A DNA stretch of 6,422 nt. It comes from Deferribacterales bacterium UBA4806. GTDB lineage: Bacteria; Chrysiogenota; Deferribacteres; Deferribacterales; UBA228. Shown here one piece after another: positions 1 to 5,718 of the stretch. The first letter of the stretch is position 1. The number at the start of each line of letters is the position of its first letter. The notes under the pieces were generated by a model. The model had not been told where the DNA came from and searched no databases. It saw only the letters and a list, made by a program, of their open reading frames with translations. The translations under genes were made by a program, and so were the position numbers. Location of the stretch: assembly GCA_002402635.1 (NCBI GenBank), contig DHGE01000026.1:2205-8626 (forward strand). Reading direction: 5' to 3'.

Positions 1-545
1 CACTGGAAGACCTTAATAATCGGCCTGAAAGTATAATATTATATACAGCAAGGCATGCTTTGCCTTTAGTGTTTGGAGGAATTCTACTTGCAGGTGGCGT
101 AGCAATTTTACTTTCAACTGCAGATTCTTTTTTACTTGCTCCAGCAACAAGTTTTGTAAAAGATATATATCAAAAGTTTTTTAGAAAGAATGCAAAACAG
201 GGTGAATTGATCCTTGTCTCCAGATTAGCTGTTATAGGCTTAGGCATATTTGCATATATACAAATTAGTTTTTTTAAATCTGTTTTATCTATGGCAATGT
301 ATGCTTATACTATGTATGGTGCCTCCCTTACTCCAGCAATTTTAGCCGCACTGCTAATGAAAAAAGTAAACCCAATAGCAGCAACTTCATCTATTATAGT
401 AGGGATGCTATCTACAATATTTTTTGAGTATTATTCAGTTTTAACTGGCTATAAAATATTAAATTTACCCACAGTAATTCCTGCTTTAATTTTATCTATA
501 TCAACACTGTTTATTTTAAATGCATTGCTCAGGAGAAATACATAA
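1..545 (+). CDS. Sodium:solute symporter (SSS family), C-terminal part; 5' end outside window
   Basis: The reading frame is open from base 3 and gives 180 residues before a TAA stop at 543-545. A TTG at 60 is in frame, but it falls inside the conserved region and is not the true start. The key motif is the hydrophobic stretch ending in STADS (visible residues 38-42) followed by FLLA and DIY. This is the SSS-family signature equivalent to the ST pair in PutP that contributes to Na+ binding. About five membrane segments are visible, roughly residues 21-42, 72-90, 93-118, 125-141 and 153-174. They match the C-terminal helices of a LeuT-fold symporter of about 450-500 residues. The protein should sit in the cytoplasmic membrane and couple Na+ entry to solute uptake. 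The substrate cannot be told from this part. The gene is convergent with the radical SAM gene, with 101 bp between the two stop codons. I am confident of the family and not of the substrate. Confidence 0.88.
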   Translation, partial: LEDLNNRPESIILYTARHALPLVFGGILLAGGVAILLSTADSFLLAPATSFVKDIYQKFFRKNAKQGELILVSRLAVIGLGIFAYIQISFFKSVLSMAMYAYTMYGASLTPAILAALLMKKVNPIAATSSIIVGMLSTIFFEYYSVLTGYKILNLPTVIPALILSISTLFILNALLRRNT

Positions 546-556
546 ATTTATGTATT
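537..556. repeat. 20-bp perfect palindrome over the symporter stop codon
   Basis: The ten bases at 537-546 (AATACATAAA) are followed directly by their reverse complement at 547-556, with no spacer. The symporter stop codon (543-545) lies inside the left arm. As RNA it could form a short A/U-rich hairpin in the gap between two convergent genes. No T-run follows, so a rho-independent terminator is only weakly supported. A binding site or chance in A+T-rich DNA are alternatives. Confidence 0.4.
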
Positions 557-646
557 GTTTATATTGCTTTATAAAAAATGCCATGTTTCCATAATATTTA
601 TTGCATTGACTTGTTTGTAGCAGTGTGGAAGATTAATACATATCAA

Positions 647-1921
647 CTATATACAGTAAGGATGTTGAGATTTAAATTCAGTTATTATTTCACAAATATT
701 ATTTTTTAATGATGTGCTAATGTAAAATCGAGGTGTCAAGAGATTGTCATTTTTATTAATAATGCCGTCAATGAGAGCTTGTTCTGCTAATTTTGTATAT
801 GGGTATATTCGTATTCCAGTTGTTATTTTTAATGCATCAAGTTCAAGAGAATCTGCAAAATCAAGACTTTCTTTGATGGAATCAACAGTATCAAAAGGTG
901 CTCCTAACATTAAAAATCCAACTATCTTTATACCATATTTTTTTAAATTTTTTGATGCTTCTTCAATGTCAGTTTTACAATAAAGTTTATTCATTCCCTT
1001 TAAAACAACATCGTTTACACTTTCAAAACCTAAGGATACTTCACAACACCCGGTTTTTGCCACAGCATTACAAAGTTTCTCGCTTAATTTATAAGGATAT
1101 ATTATGCATCTCCATTTTATTTTTAATTTTGCATCAATAATTGCTTTGCACAATTCTAAAGCATATGATTCAGGTATATTGAATGTATTGTCAACAAAAT
1201 AAAAATTATTTATGCCATAATCTTCTAATTCTTTTAACCATTTTACGATTTTCAATGGATCCCTTTTTCTGATTATTTTCCCTTCAATTAATGCAGTTGA
1301 GCAATAACTACAGCTTAAAGGGCAGCCTCTTCTTGTCTGGACAGGGATCCATAAATCATCAAAGTGTTTTTCTGAAAATTGCCAGAAGAGTTTTGGTGAA
1401 GGTAGTGGAAATTTATCCAAATTTGTTTTTATATATTTGGTCTTTCCTTGATGACCGTCGTTGAAATATAATTGTGGTATATTGTTCAATGGGTTATTAT
1501 GTGAAAGTTTTTCAAGTAATAGGGGAAATATTTTTTCGCCTTCTCCCTGAATACCAAAATCTGCCCCTGTATCTTTTAAGATAATGTCAGGGTATATACT
1601 ATACCCAGCCCCTCCTAGCACAACTATAGATTTTGAATAGTTTTTTATTTCCTTTATTATCTTTCTATCTTTTTCATAATAAAATTCAGTATTTTCCATG
1701 TCCTGATTATCAATATTTCTTATTGATAAACCGATAACATCTGGATTGAAATTATATATTTCAGCTTTAACCGAATTAGATATATTATCGACTTCTAATA
1801 GATCCAGTATGCGCACAGAATGGCCTGCATCAATTGCACTTTGAGCAACACATGCAAGTCCTAAAGGTACAACTCTCATATTAATTGATTCTCTATTTAG
1901 TGAAATAAATAAAACTTTCAT
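647..1921 (-). CDS. B12-binding domain/radical SAM protein (class B type), function unknown
   Basis: This is a 424-residue protein. The N-terminal ~140 residues look like a cobalamin-binding Rossmann domain. They show the MKVLFIS first strand, P19-LGLA, the IGLSIRNIDN strand (63-72), the VVLGGAGYS loop (100-108) and GEGE (126-129). The classical DxHxxG cobalamin-ligand motif is absent, as is usual in class B radical SAM proteins. The radical SAM core starts with CPLSCSYC (Cys200, Cys204, Cys207), the CxxxCxxC site for the 4Fe-4S cluster that cleaves SAM. It continues with FVDNTFN (242-248), SLGFES (296-301) and GFLMLGAP (335-342). A GIRIYPYT segment at 369-376 lies in the C-terminal region. 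Known relatives do methylations or ring and backbone rearrangements, but none is close enough to name the reaction. The ATG at 1921 fits the domain start, although no good Shine-Dalgarno sequence precedes it. The gene lies 143 bp downstream of the DUF3870-like gene on the same strand, so co-transcription is possible. The family call is strong and the substrate is unknown. Confidence 0.92.
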   Translation of the reverse strand: MKVLFISLNRESINMRVVPLGLACVAQSAIDAGHSVRILDLLEVDNISNSVKAEIYNFNPDVIGLSIRNIDNQDMENTEFYYEKDRKIIKEIKNYSKSIVVLGGAGYSIYPDIILKDTGADFGIQGEGEKIFPLLLEKLSHNNPLNNIPQLYFNDGHQGKTKYIKTNLDKFPLPSPKLFWQFSEKHFDDLWIPVQTRRGCPLSCSYCSTALIEGKIIRKRDPLKIVKWLKELEDYGINNFYFVDNTFNIPESYALELCKAIIDAKLKIKWRCIIYPYKLSEKLCNAVAKTGCCEVSLGFESVNDVVLKGMNKLYCKTDIEEASKNLKKYGIKIVGFLMLGAPFDTVDSIKESLDFADSLELDALKITTGIRIYPYTKLAEQALIDGIINKNDNLLTPRFYISTSLKNNICEIITEFKSQHPYCI

Positions 1922-2038
1922 TTAATAAATTATAATATATCATTTTATTTAATTATAAATTAAAAATTTTAATTGACTGATTATTTATGGCTCTGAACCC
2001 TGATGTAAATAATGGGCACGAAAATATTTTATATTTGC

Positions 2039-2064
2039 CATTTTTATATTTAAATATAAAAATG
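2039..2064. repeat. 26-bp perfect palindrome directly after the DUF3870-like gene; possible terminator or mRNA end
   Basis: The 13-base arm CATTTTTATATTT (2039-2051) is followed without a spacer by its exact reverse complement (2052-2064). The palindrome starts at the base next to the stop codon of the minus-strand DUF3870-like gene (2065-2067). The transcript could form a stem of about 11 bp with a UUAA loop. No T-run follows in either direction, so it is not a standard intrinsic terminator. It may protect the 3' end of the mRNA, attenuate read-through into the radical SAM gene, or bind a dimeric protein. Confidence 0.5.
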
Positions 2065-2397
2065 TTATGTGGTATCATTAGCTAAATTTGTTTTGGTATC
2101 AAAATATCTTCTTATAGCCACTTTTAGGCAAGCAATAAAAGCTTCGTTTGAAGGTGCCCAATATTTTTTCCTTATAATTTCTACTAATTCATCTCCCTTT
2201 TTGAGATCATAACCAACAAGTAAATTTTTGAAGAATTCCTTTGCTAAATTTGTAACAAGAGTCGCTTCAGCATCTACTATAATATCATTATTTATATCTA
2301 TTTCTAATATTAATCCAGCATATCTGTACATTTCATACATTGATGTTCCCATAGGTGCAGGTGAATATGCAGTGACCAAAACTGTGTTTCTTTTCAT
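2065..2397 (-). CDS. DUF3870-like small protein
   Basis: This is a 110-residue soluble protein with no signal peptide or membrane segment. The pattern matches what I recall of the DUF3870 family, which is about 95-110 residues and uncharacterised. It has an N-terminal strand (TVLVTAYSPAPMGTSMYEMY), a central LEIDINNDIIVDAEATLVT segment, then a helix ending FFKNLLVGYDL (about 56-66) and a C-terminal helical part with YWAPSNEAFIACLKVAIRRYF (about 79-99). Its length is that of a whole family member. The ATG at 2397 precedes the conserved region by only a few residues. The nearest purine-rich ribosome-site candidate, AGGGA at 2413-2417, is 15 bases upstream, farther than usual. The gene is the first of the minus-strand pair, and a candidate promoter lies at 2452-2479. 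No biochemical role is known to me. The family call rests on recalled sequence pattern and not on a search. Confidence 0.78.
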   Translation of the reverse strand: MKRNTVLVTAYSPAPMGTSMYEMYRYAGLILEIDINNDIIVDAEATLVTNLAKEFFKNLLVGYDLKKGDELVEIIRKKYWAPSNEAFIACLKVAIRRYFDTKTNLANDTT

Positions 2398-2604
2398 AAA
2401 TATTTACTTTTATCCCTATTATTTAACCTACAAATTAGTAAACTATAAATAATTATATAAAGTTATTTTTATTATTCAAGTTATAATAAATAAGGTAATC
2501 GACCATAGTGTAATCTAATTATATTAATAATATATTTCTAATATCCTTTAAATACTAATTTAAAATAATATTATAGAAAAATAAATATAATTATAAATTT
2601 TGTA
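2398..2604. other. A+T-rich intergenic stretch upstream of the DUF3870-like gene
   Basis: This stretch is almost entirely A and T, and no frame in it carries a believable protein. It contains a candidate minus-strand promoter (annotated separately). I see no other repeat, RNA gene or coding remnant in it. Confidence 0.5.
2452..2479 (-). promoter_or_regulatory. Candidate sigma-70-type promoter for the DUF3870-like gene
   Basis: On the minus strand, TTGAAT (2479-2474) is followed after 16 bases by a perfect TATAAT (2457-2452). Transcription would start near 2445, giving a leader of about 48 bases. The DNA is so A+T-rich that -10-like hexamers are common, so this is a candidate only. Confidence 0.38.
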
Positions 2605-2632
2605 TTGACATAAATTAAAACATCATTATTAT
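2605..2632 (+). promoter_or_regulatory. Candidate sigma-70-type promoter for the catabolic operon
   Basis: A perfect -35 TTGACA (2605-2610) is followed after 16 bases by TATTAT (2627-2632), one mismatch from consensus. Transcription would begin near 2639-2641. That leaves an untranslated leader of about 340 bases before the first SDR-remnant codon, which is unusually long and covers the foldable block at 2655-2790. The complete TTGACA makes this the better of the two promoter candidates in the gap. Confidence 0.5.
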
Positions 2633-2654
2633 TCTAAAATAAACATGAAGTTCA

Positions 2655-2790
2655 GATGATTGGTTCAATTACTTAGCATCTCTTACTAAAAAAAGTAAGA
2701 TTTAAGGCTAGGTTGGCAGGCTGATCAGTTAACAATTACATGTAAATTTTAGTTTACGAGGTTGTTGATGGTTGATCGTGCCTGCTATCT
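2655..2790 (+). promoter_or_regulatory. Possible structured 5' leader RNA (unassigned)
   Basis: This block is visibly richer in G and C than its flanks and contains nested complementary segments. GATG (2655-2658) can pair with CATC (2677-2680), with ATTG/CAAT inside. TCTTACT (2681-2687) pairs with AGTAAGA (2694-2700) around an A6 loop. GCAGGC (2716-2721) pairs with GCCTGC (2780-2785). After a 1x2 internal loop, GATCA (2723-2727) pairs with TGATC (2773-2777), followed by three G-U pairs. Inside that helix, GTAAA (2742-2746) pairs with TTTAC (2753-2757). The block begins about 15 bases after the predicted transcription start. It does not match any riboswitch consensus I can recall (TPP, cobalamin, SAM, T-box, c-di-GMP). 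The pairing was found by eye without energy calculation, so a decayed gene or chance remain possible. Confidence 0.35.
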
Positions 2791-2966
2791 ATTTCGTGTA
2801 GAAATTTTAAATTCTAAATTTGATTTTAAATTATCAAGAAAAAATACTTTAATATTATTAAGTAAAAAATTTGTTAACAGATCAAAATTAATTTTTTTGT
2901 TTCTTAATAATAAACTCAATATTCAATTTTTTAACATATTTAAGAATTCTTCAATAATCAATCAAA
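2791..2966. other. A+T-rich stretch between the leader block and the SDR remnant
   Basis: This stretch is dominated by A/T runs. A small frame crosses it (ATG 2768 to TGA 2990-2992, 74 codons) with a GAGG six bases before the ATG. Past its first dozen codons, however, the product is Lys/Asn/Phe/Ile/Leu-rich, as expected from random A+T-rich DNA. AAAATTAATTTT followed by three further T's (about 2885-2899) could be a very weak hairpin with a T-run. Nothing here is supported as a gene. Confidence 0.4.
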
Positions 2967-2978
2967 AAGAGGTAAAAT

Positions 2979-3227
2979 TTGTTTATTTATGAATTTGTAG
3001 GAAGTGAATTTAAAAAAGTAGGAAGAACACTATTTGAAGGTAAAGTTTGTATAGTAACGGGCACAGCAAGTGGTATTGGGCTTGCTATAGCGCAGGCTTT
3101 TGCTAAAGAGAATGTAAAAGTAGTTATGTCTAATGTTAATGAGTCGAAAATCAAAGCAGAATCAAGCAAAATTGGCGCTGATTATTTTACGTCTGATTTG
3201 AGTGTCCAAAAGAGTAGCAAAAAATGA
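2979..3227 (+). pseudogene. Truncated short-chain dehydrogenase/reductase (SDR), N-terminal remnant
   Basis: An 82-codon frame encodes only the first third of a classical SDR, which normally has about 250 residues. LFEGKVCIVTGTASGIGLAI contains the TGxxxGIG cofactor-binding loop. It is followed by helix A (AQAFAKENVKVVM) and the beta-3/beta-4 region up to DYFTSDLSVQKSSKK, then TGA. The NNAG motif, catalytic Ser and YxxxK are all missing, and only about 20 bases separate the stop from the MFS start. Beyond TGA, the -1 frame reads MIVK, which would continue an SDR helix naturally. One A lost from the A-run at 3219-3224 plus a larger deletion would explain the remnant. Translation could start at TTG 2979, with AAGAGG (2967-2972) six bases upstream. 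That gives about 17 residues before the usual SDR beginning, itself odd. The intact gene may have been a 3-hydroxyacyl-CoA or 3-oxoacyl dehydrogenase serving this operon, which is an inference. Confidence 0.82.
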
Positions 3228-3232
3228 TTGTT

Positions 3233-3240
3233 AAAAGGAG
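3233..3240 (+). promoter_or_regulatory. Ribosome binding site of the MFS transporter gene
   Basis: AAAAGGAG lies six bases before the GTG at 3247. It fixes the GTG as the start, although GTG-started transporters of this family often have a longer N-terminus. The site lies just behind the SDR remnant stop, so SDR decay left the downstream gene's translation signal intact. Confidence 0.75.
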
Positions 3241-3246
3241 TAAAAA

Positions 3247-4452
3247 GTGAAAATCAGAGTTGTGATTGCTGTTTTTTTAGCATTGACAATAGATGGTATG
3301 GACTTGCAAATGTTAGCTCTTGCATTGCCTAGTCTTGTTGATTCGTTGCACATTTCTCAAATGGAAGCTGGAGCTTTAGGTTCCTATACGTTACTTGGCA
3401 TGGCTGTAGGTGGTATTTTAGCAGGTTGGTTAGCTGACAGGTTAGGACGAGTACGAGTAATTTATTGGTCTGTTGTTGTCTTTTCAATAATGACAGCATT
3501 GATTGGATTGAGTACGTCCTATTGGCAAGTTGCTCTCTTGCGTTTTATTTCAGGATTTGGGTTAGGTTCTGTTTATTGTGTTGGTAATGTTCTTGGGGCT
3601 GAATATGTTCCCACCAGAATCAGAAATACAATCTTGGGAATATTGCAGGCAGGTTGGTCTTTTGGTTATGTGTGTGCTGCATTATTATCTACATATTTTT
3701 TACCTACTTATGGCTGGCGATCACTCTTTATATTTGCTATAATTCCTGGAGTAATTACGCTTTTATTGTTTCATGGAATTAAAGACCCACAAAGTTGGAT
3801 TGAAGCAAGAAATACAATTTCTATATCTGGAGATAAAAAAAATGAATTTTTTAAACTATGGAAATCCTCCAACCTGCGTTGGGTTTTTATTTTGTGGTCT
3901 ATTACATCTATTACTTTACAATTTGGTTATTATGGTGCTAATACCTGGTTGCCAAGTTATCTAAATAAAGATTTAGGTATAAACCTTAAAAGTATGAGTT
4001 GGTACATAGCAGCAACATATGCTTGTATGATTGTGGGAAAAGTAGTAACTGGTTTTCTATCAGATTTTATTGGGCGTCGTTTTATGTGGGTCTTTGTATG
4101 TTTACTTACAGCTATTGGTATTCCCATAATTATGCTTATTGGAACACCTGCCAATATAATTTATCTATTTTTAGTATTTGGAGTTCTTTATGGTGCGCCA
4201 TATGCTATAAATGCAACTTATTTAAGTGAAAGCTTTCCTACTGCACTTCGAGGAACTGCAGTATCAACTACCTATAATATTGGTCGTATAGGTGCTGTAA
4301 TTTCACCTTTTTTTATAGGTTACATTGCAACTGGCCATTCAATTACTATAGGCTTATCTATTTTGGGTATTTCATATGCTATTTGTGGTCTTATTCCTGG
4401 GTTTTTTATTCGTGAGAAAATATTTGACCCTCAAAAAACAGAAGTAAGTTAA
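3247..4452 (+). CDS. MFS transporter, aromatic/organic acid symporter-like (AAHS-type)
   Basis: This 401-residue integral membrane protein has about 12 hydrophobic segments split into two halves by a hydrophilic loop at about 176-210. DGMD (16-19) in the first helix matches the DGxD motif of aromatic acid:H+ symporters such as PcaK and BenK. The major facilitator loop motif appears in both halves: GWLADRLGR (60-68) and GFLSDFIGRR (269-278). The RxxxGxGxG motif is at 99-107, and GWRSLF...IPG (156-168) is also typical. The expected role is proton-coupled uptake of an organic acid anion across the cytoplasmic membrane. The start is GTG with a good ribosome site. The stop is 56 bases before the thiolase ATG, consistent with one operon. 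Neighbouring thiolase and acyl-CoA dehydrogenase genes suggest the imported acid is degraded through CoA thioesters. An aromatic acid, dicarboxylate or other carboxylate are all possible. The family is firm and the substrate is inferred. Confidence 0.88.
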   Translation: MKIRVVIAVFLALTIDGMDLQMLALALPSLVDSLHISQMEAGALGSYTLLGMAVGGILAGWLADRLGRVRVIYWSVVVFSIMTALIGLSTSYWQVALLRFISGFGLGSVYCVGNVLGAEYVPTRIRNTILGILQAGWSFGYVCAALLSTYFLPTYGWRSLFIFAIIPGVITLLLFHGIKDPQSWIEARNTISISGDKKNEFFKLWKSSNLRWVFILWSITSITLQFGYYGANTWLPSYLNKDLGINLKSMSWYIAATYACMIVGKVVTGFLSDFIGRRFMWVFVCLLTAIGIPIIMLIGTPANIIYLFLVFGVLYGAPYAINATYLSESFPTALRGTAVSTTYNIGRIGAVISPFFIGYIATGHSITIGLSILGISYAICGLIPGFFIREKIFDPQKTEVS

Positions 4453-4493
4453 TTACAAATGCAGGACAAAAATAATAAATAATATAAAATGCC

Positions 4494-4500
4494 GAGGTGA
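4494..4500 (+). promoter_or_regulatory. Ribosome binding site that sets the thiolase start
   Basis: GAGGTGA at 4494-4500 lies eight bases before ATG 4509. The upstream in-frame GTG at 4497 is part of this ribosome site and has none of its own, so the longer version of the protein is unlikely. Confidence 0.75.
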
Positions 4501-4508
4501 AAGGGCTT

Positions 4509-5708
4509 ATGAGTAAAAATAATGTGTGGTTAGTGGATGCTGTACGGACACCCGTTGGAAAACATGGAGGGATATTGTCCTCCATCAGGCCAGATGATTT
4601 AGGAGCCATTGTGTTAAAGGAGATTGTGAAAAGAAATAATATTTGCTTTGATGATTTAGAGGGTATTTATTTAGGATGTACCAATCAAGCTGGTGAGGAT
4701 AGCAGAAATGTTGCAAGAATGAGCTTATTGCTGGCAGATTTTCCTGATTCTATTCCAGCTTGCACTGTTAATAGACTTTGTGGTTCTGGTCTTGAGGCAG
4801 TTTCTATTGCAGCAAAAAATATTTTAGTAGGCGAAGGTGATATTTATATTGCTGGTGGTGTTGAATCAATGAGTAGGGCTCCATGGGCTATGGCCAAAGT
4901 AGATAAGCCATTTAAAATGGGTGATTTAACGGCTTATGATACAACAATTGGTTGGAGATTTACAAATACTGAAATGATTAAAAGAGGCCACACTGACTCA
5001 CTGGGTATGACTGCTGAAAATTTAGCAGAGATGTATAAAATACCACGGGAAGAACAGGACAAGTTTTCATTGTTAAGTCACCAAAAAGCAATAAAAGCCA
5101 TTGATACTGGGTTATTTAAGGATCAAATTTTGCCTGTTGAAACAAAAAATGGGTTGGTAGATACTGACGAAGGGCCAAGAAGAGATACTAGTTTGGAAAA
5201 ATTGTCAAAACTAAAAGCAGTGTTTAAAAAAGGTGGCTCAGTTACTGCGGGCTCTTCAAGTCAGATAAATGATGGGTCAGCAGCAATTTTACTTGTGTCA
5301 GAAGAATACGGTAAAGTTCATGGTTTAAAGCCTATTGCAAAAATTGTGGCTTCAGCTGTTGCAGGTGTGCCACCAAGGATAATGGGAATTGGACCTGTTC
5401 CAGCAACAAAAAAAGTTTTTGAAAGAACGAAACTTACTATGGATGATATTGATATAATTGAGCTAAATGAGGCTTTTGCTGCACAATCTTTGGCTGTATT
5501 AAAAGAGTGGGGCTTAGATATGGAAGATGAAAGGCTTAATCCAAATGGTGGAGCTATAGCTTTGGGTCATCCATTGGGTGCAACTGGCGCAATATTAATG
5601 ACAAAAATGCTTTATGAATTTATGAGAAGAGATGATTTGCATTTTGGATTACTTTCTATGTGTATTGGGGTGGGGCAAGGTATTTCAATGATTGTCGAAA
5701 AATTGTAG
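4509..5708 (+). CDS. Thiolase (acetyl-CoA acyltransferase), 3-oxoadipyl-CoA thiolase-like
   Basis: This is a complete 399-residue thiolase, the usual family length. Counting from ATG 4509, the acyl-accepting Cys91 lies in VNRLCGSG. NEAF is at 320-323, His354 in GHPLG, and the second catalytic Cys385 in CIGVGQG, so all catalytic residues are present. GCTNQAGEDSRNVARM, GGVESMSRAP (116-125) and especially DTTIGWRF (144-151) are the pattern I associate with PcaF/PaaJ/DcaF thiolases. Those enzymes split 3-oxoadipyl-CoA into succinyl-CoA and acetyl-CoA. A general acetyl-CoA acyltransferase of beta-oxidation is the main alternative. The enzyme is cytoplasmic, with no signal peptide. The start is chosen by GAGGTGA eight bases before the ATG. 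The gene follows the MFS gene by 56 bases and precedes the acyl-CoA dehydrogenase by 10 bases, so thiolysis is probably the last step of the pathway encoded here. The thiolase call is near certain and the substrate is moderately supported. Confidence 0.95.
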   Translation: MSKNNVWLVDAVRTPVGKHGGILSSIRPDDLGAIVLKEIVKRNNICFDDLEGIYLGCTNQAGEDSRNVARMSLLLADFPDSIPACTVNRLCGSGLEAVSIAAKNILVGEGDIYIAGGVESMSRAPWAMAKVDKPFKMGDLTAYDTTIGWRFTNTEMIKRGHTDSLGMTAENLAEMYKIPREEQDKFSLLSHQKAIKAIDTGLFKDQILPVETKNGLVDTDEGPRRDTSLEKLSKLKAVFKKGGSVTAGSSSQINDGSAAILLVSEEYGKVHGLKPIAKIVASAVAGVPPRIMGIGPVPATKKVFERTKLTMDDIDIIELNEAFAAQSLAVLKEWGLDMEDERLNPNGGAIALGHPLGATGAILMTKMLYEFMRRDDLHFGLLSMCIGVGQGISMIVEKL

Positions 5709-5718
5709 GGAGATTTTT

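Noticed and set aside
557..646. Intrinsic terminator between the convergent symporter and radical SAM genes
   Set aside because: On the minus strand a T6 run follows only a three-base stem (ATG/CAT). On the plus strand no stem with a T-run is seen.
1929..1957. Separate promoter for the radical SAM gene from two TATAAT hexamers on the minus strand
   Set aside because: No -35-like hexamer lies at the right distance. The nearer hexamer would give a leaderless transcript. Such hexamers are common in this A+T-rich DNA.
2706..2730. Sigma-54 promoter suggested by TTGGCAGG in the leader block
   Set aside because: The bases ten positions after the GG are AG and not GC, so the -12 element is missing.
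2762..2992. Small plus-strand frame of 74-76 codons in the gap before the SDR remnant
   Set aside because: The product is rich in Lys, Asn, Phe, Ile and Leu with no recognisable pattern. It mirrors the A+T bias of the DNA and overlaps the SDR start. It is kept only as a speculative leader-peptide idea.
4497..4508. GTG start giving the thiolase four extra residues
   Set aside because: This GTG is part of the GAGGTGA ribosome site, which is correctly spaced for ATG 4509. No ribosome site precedes the GTG.
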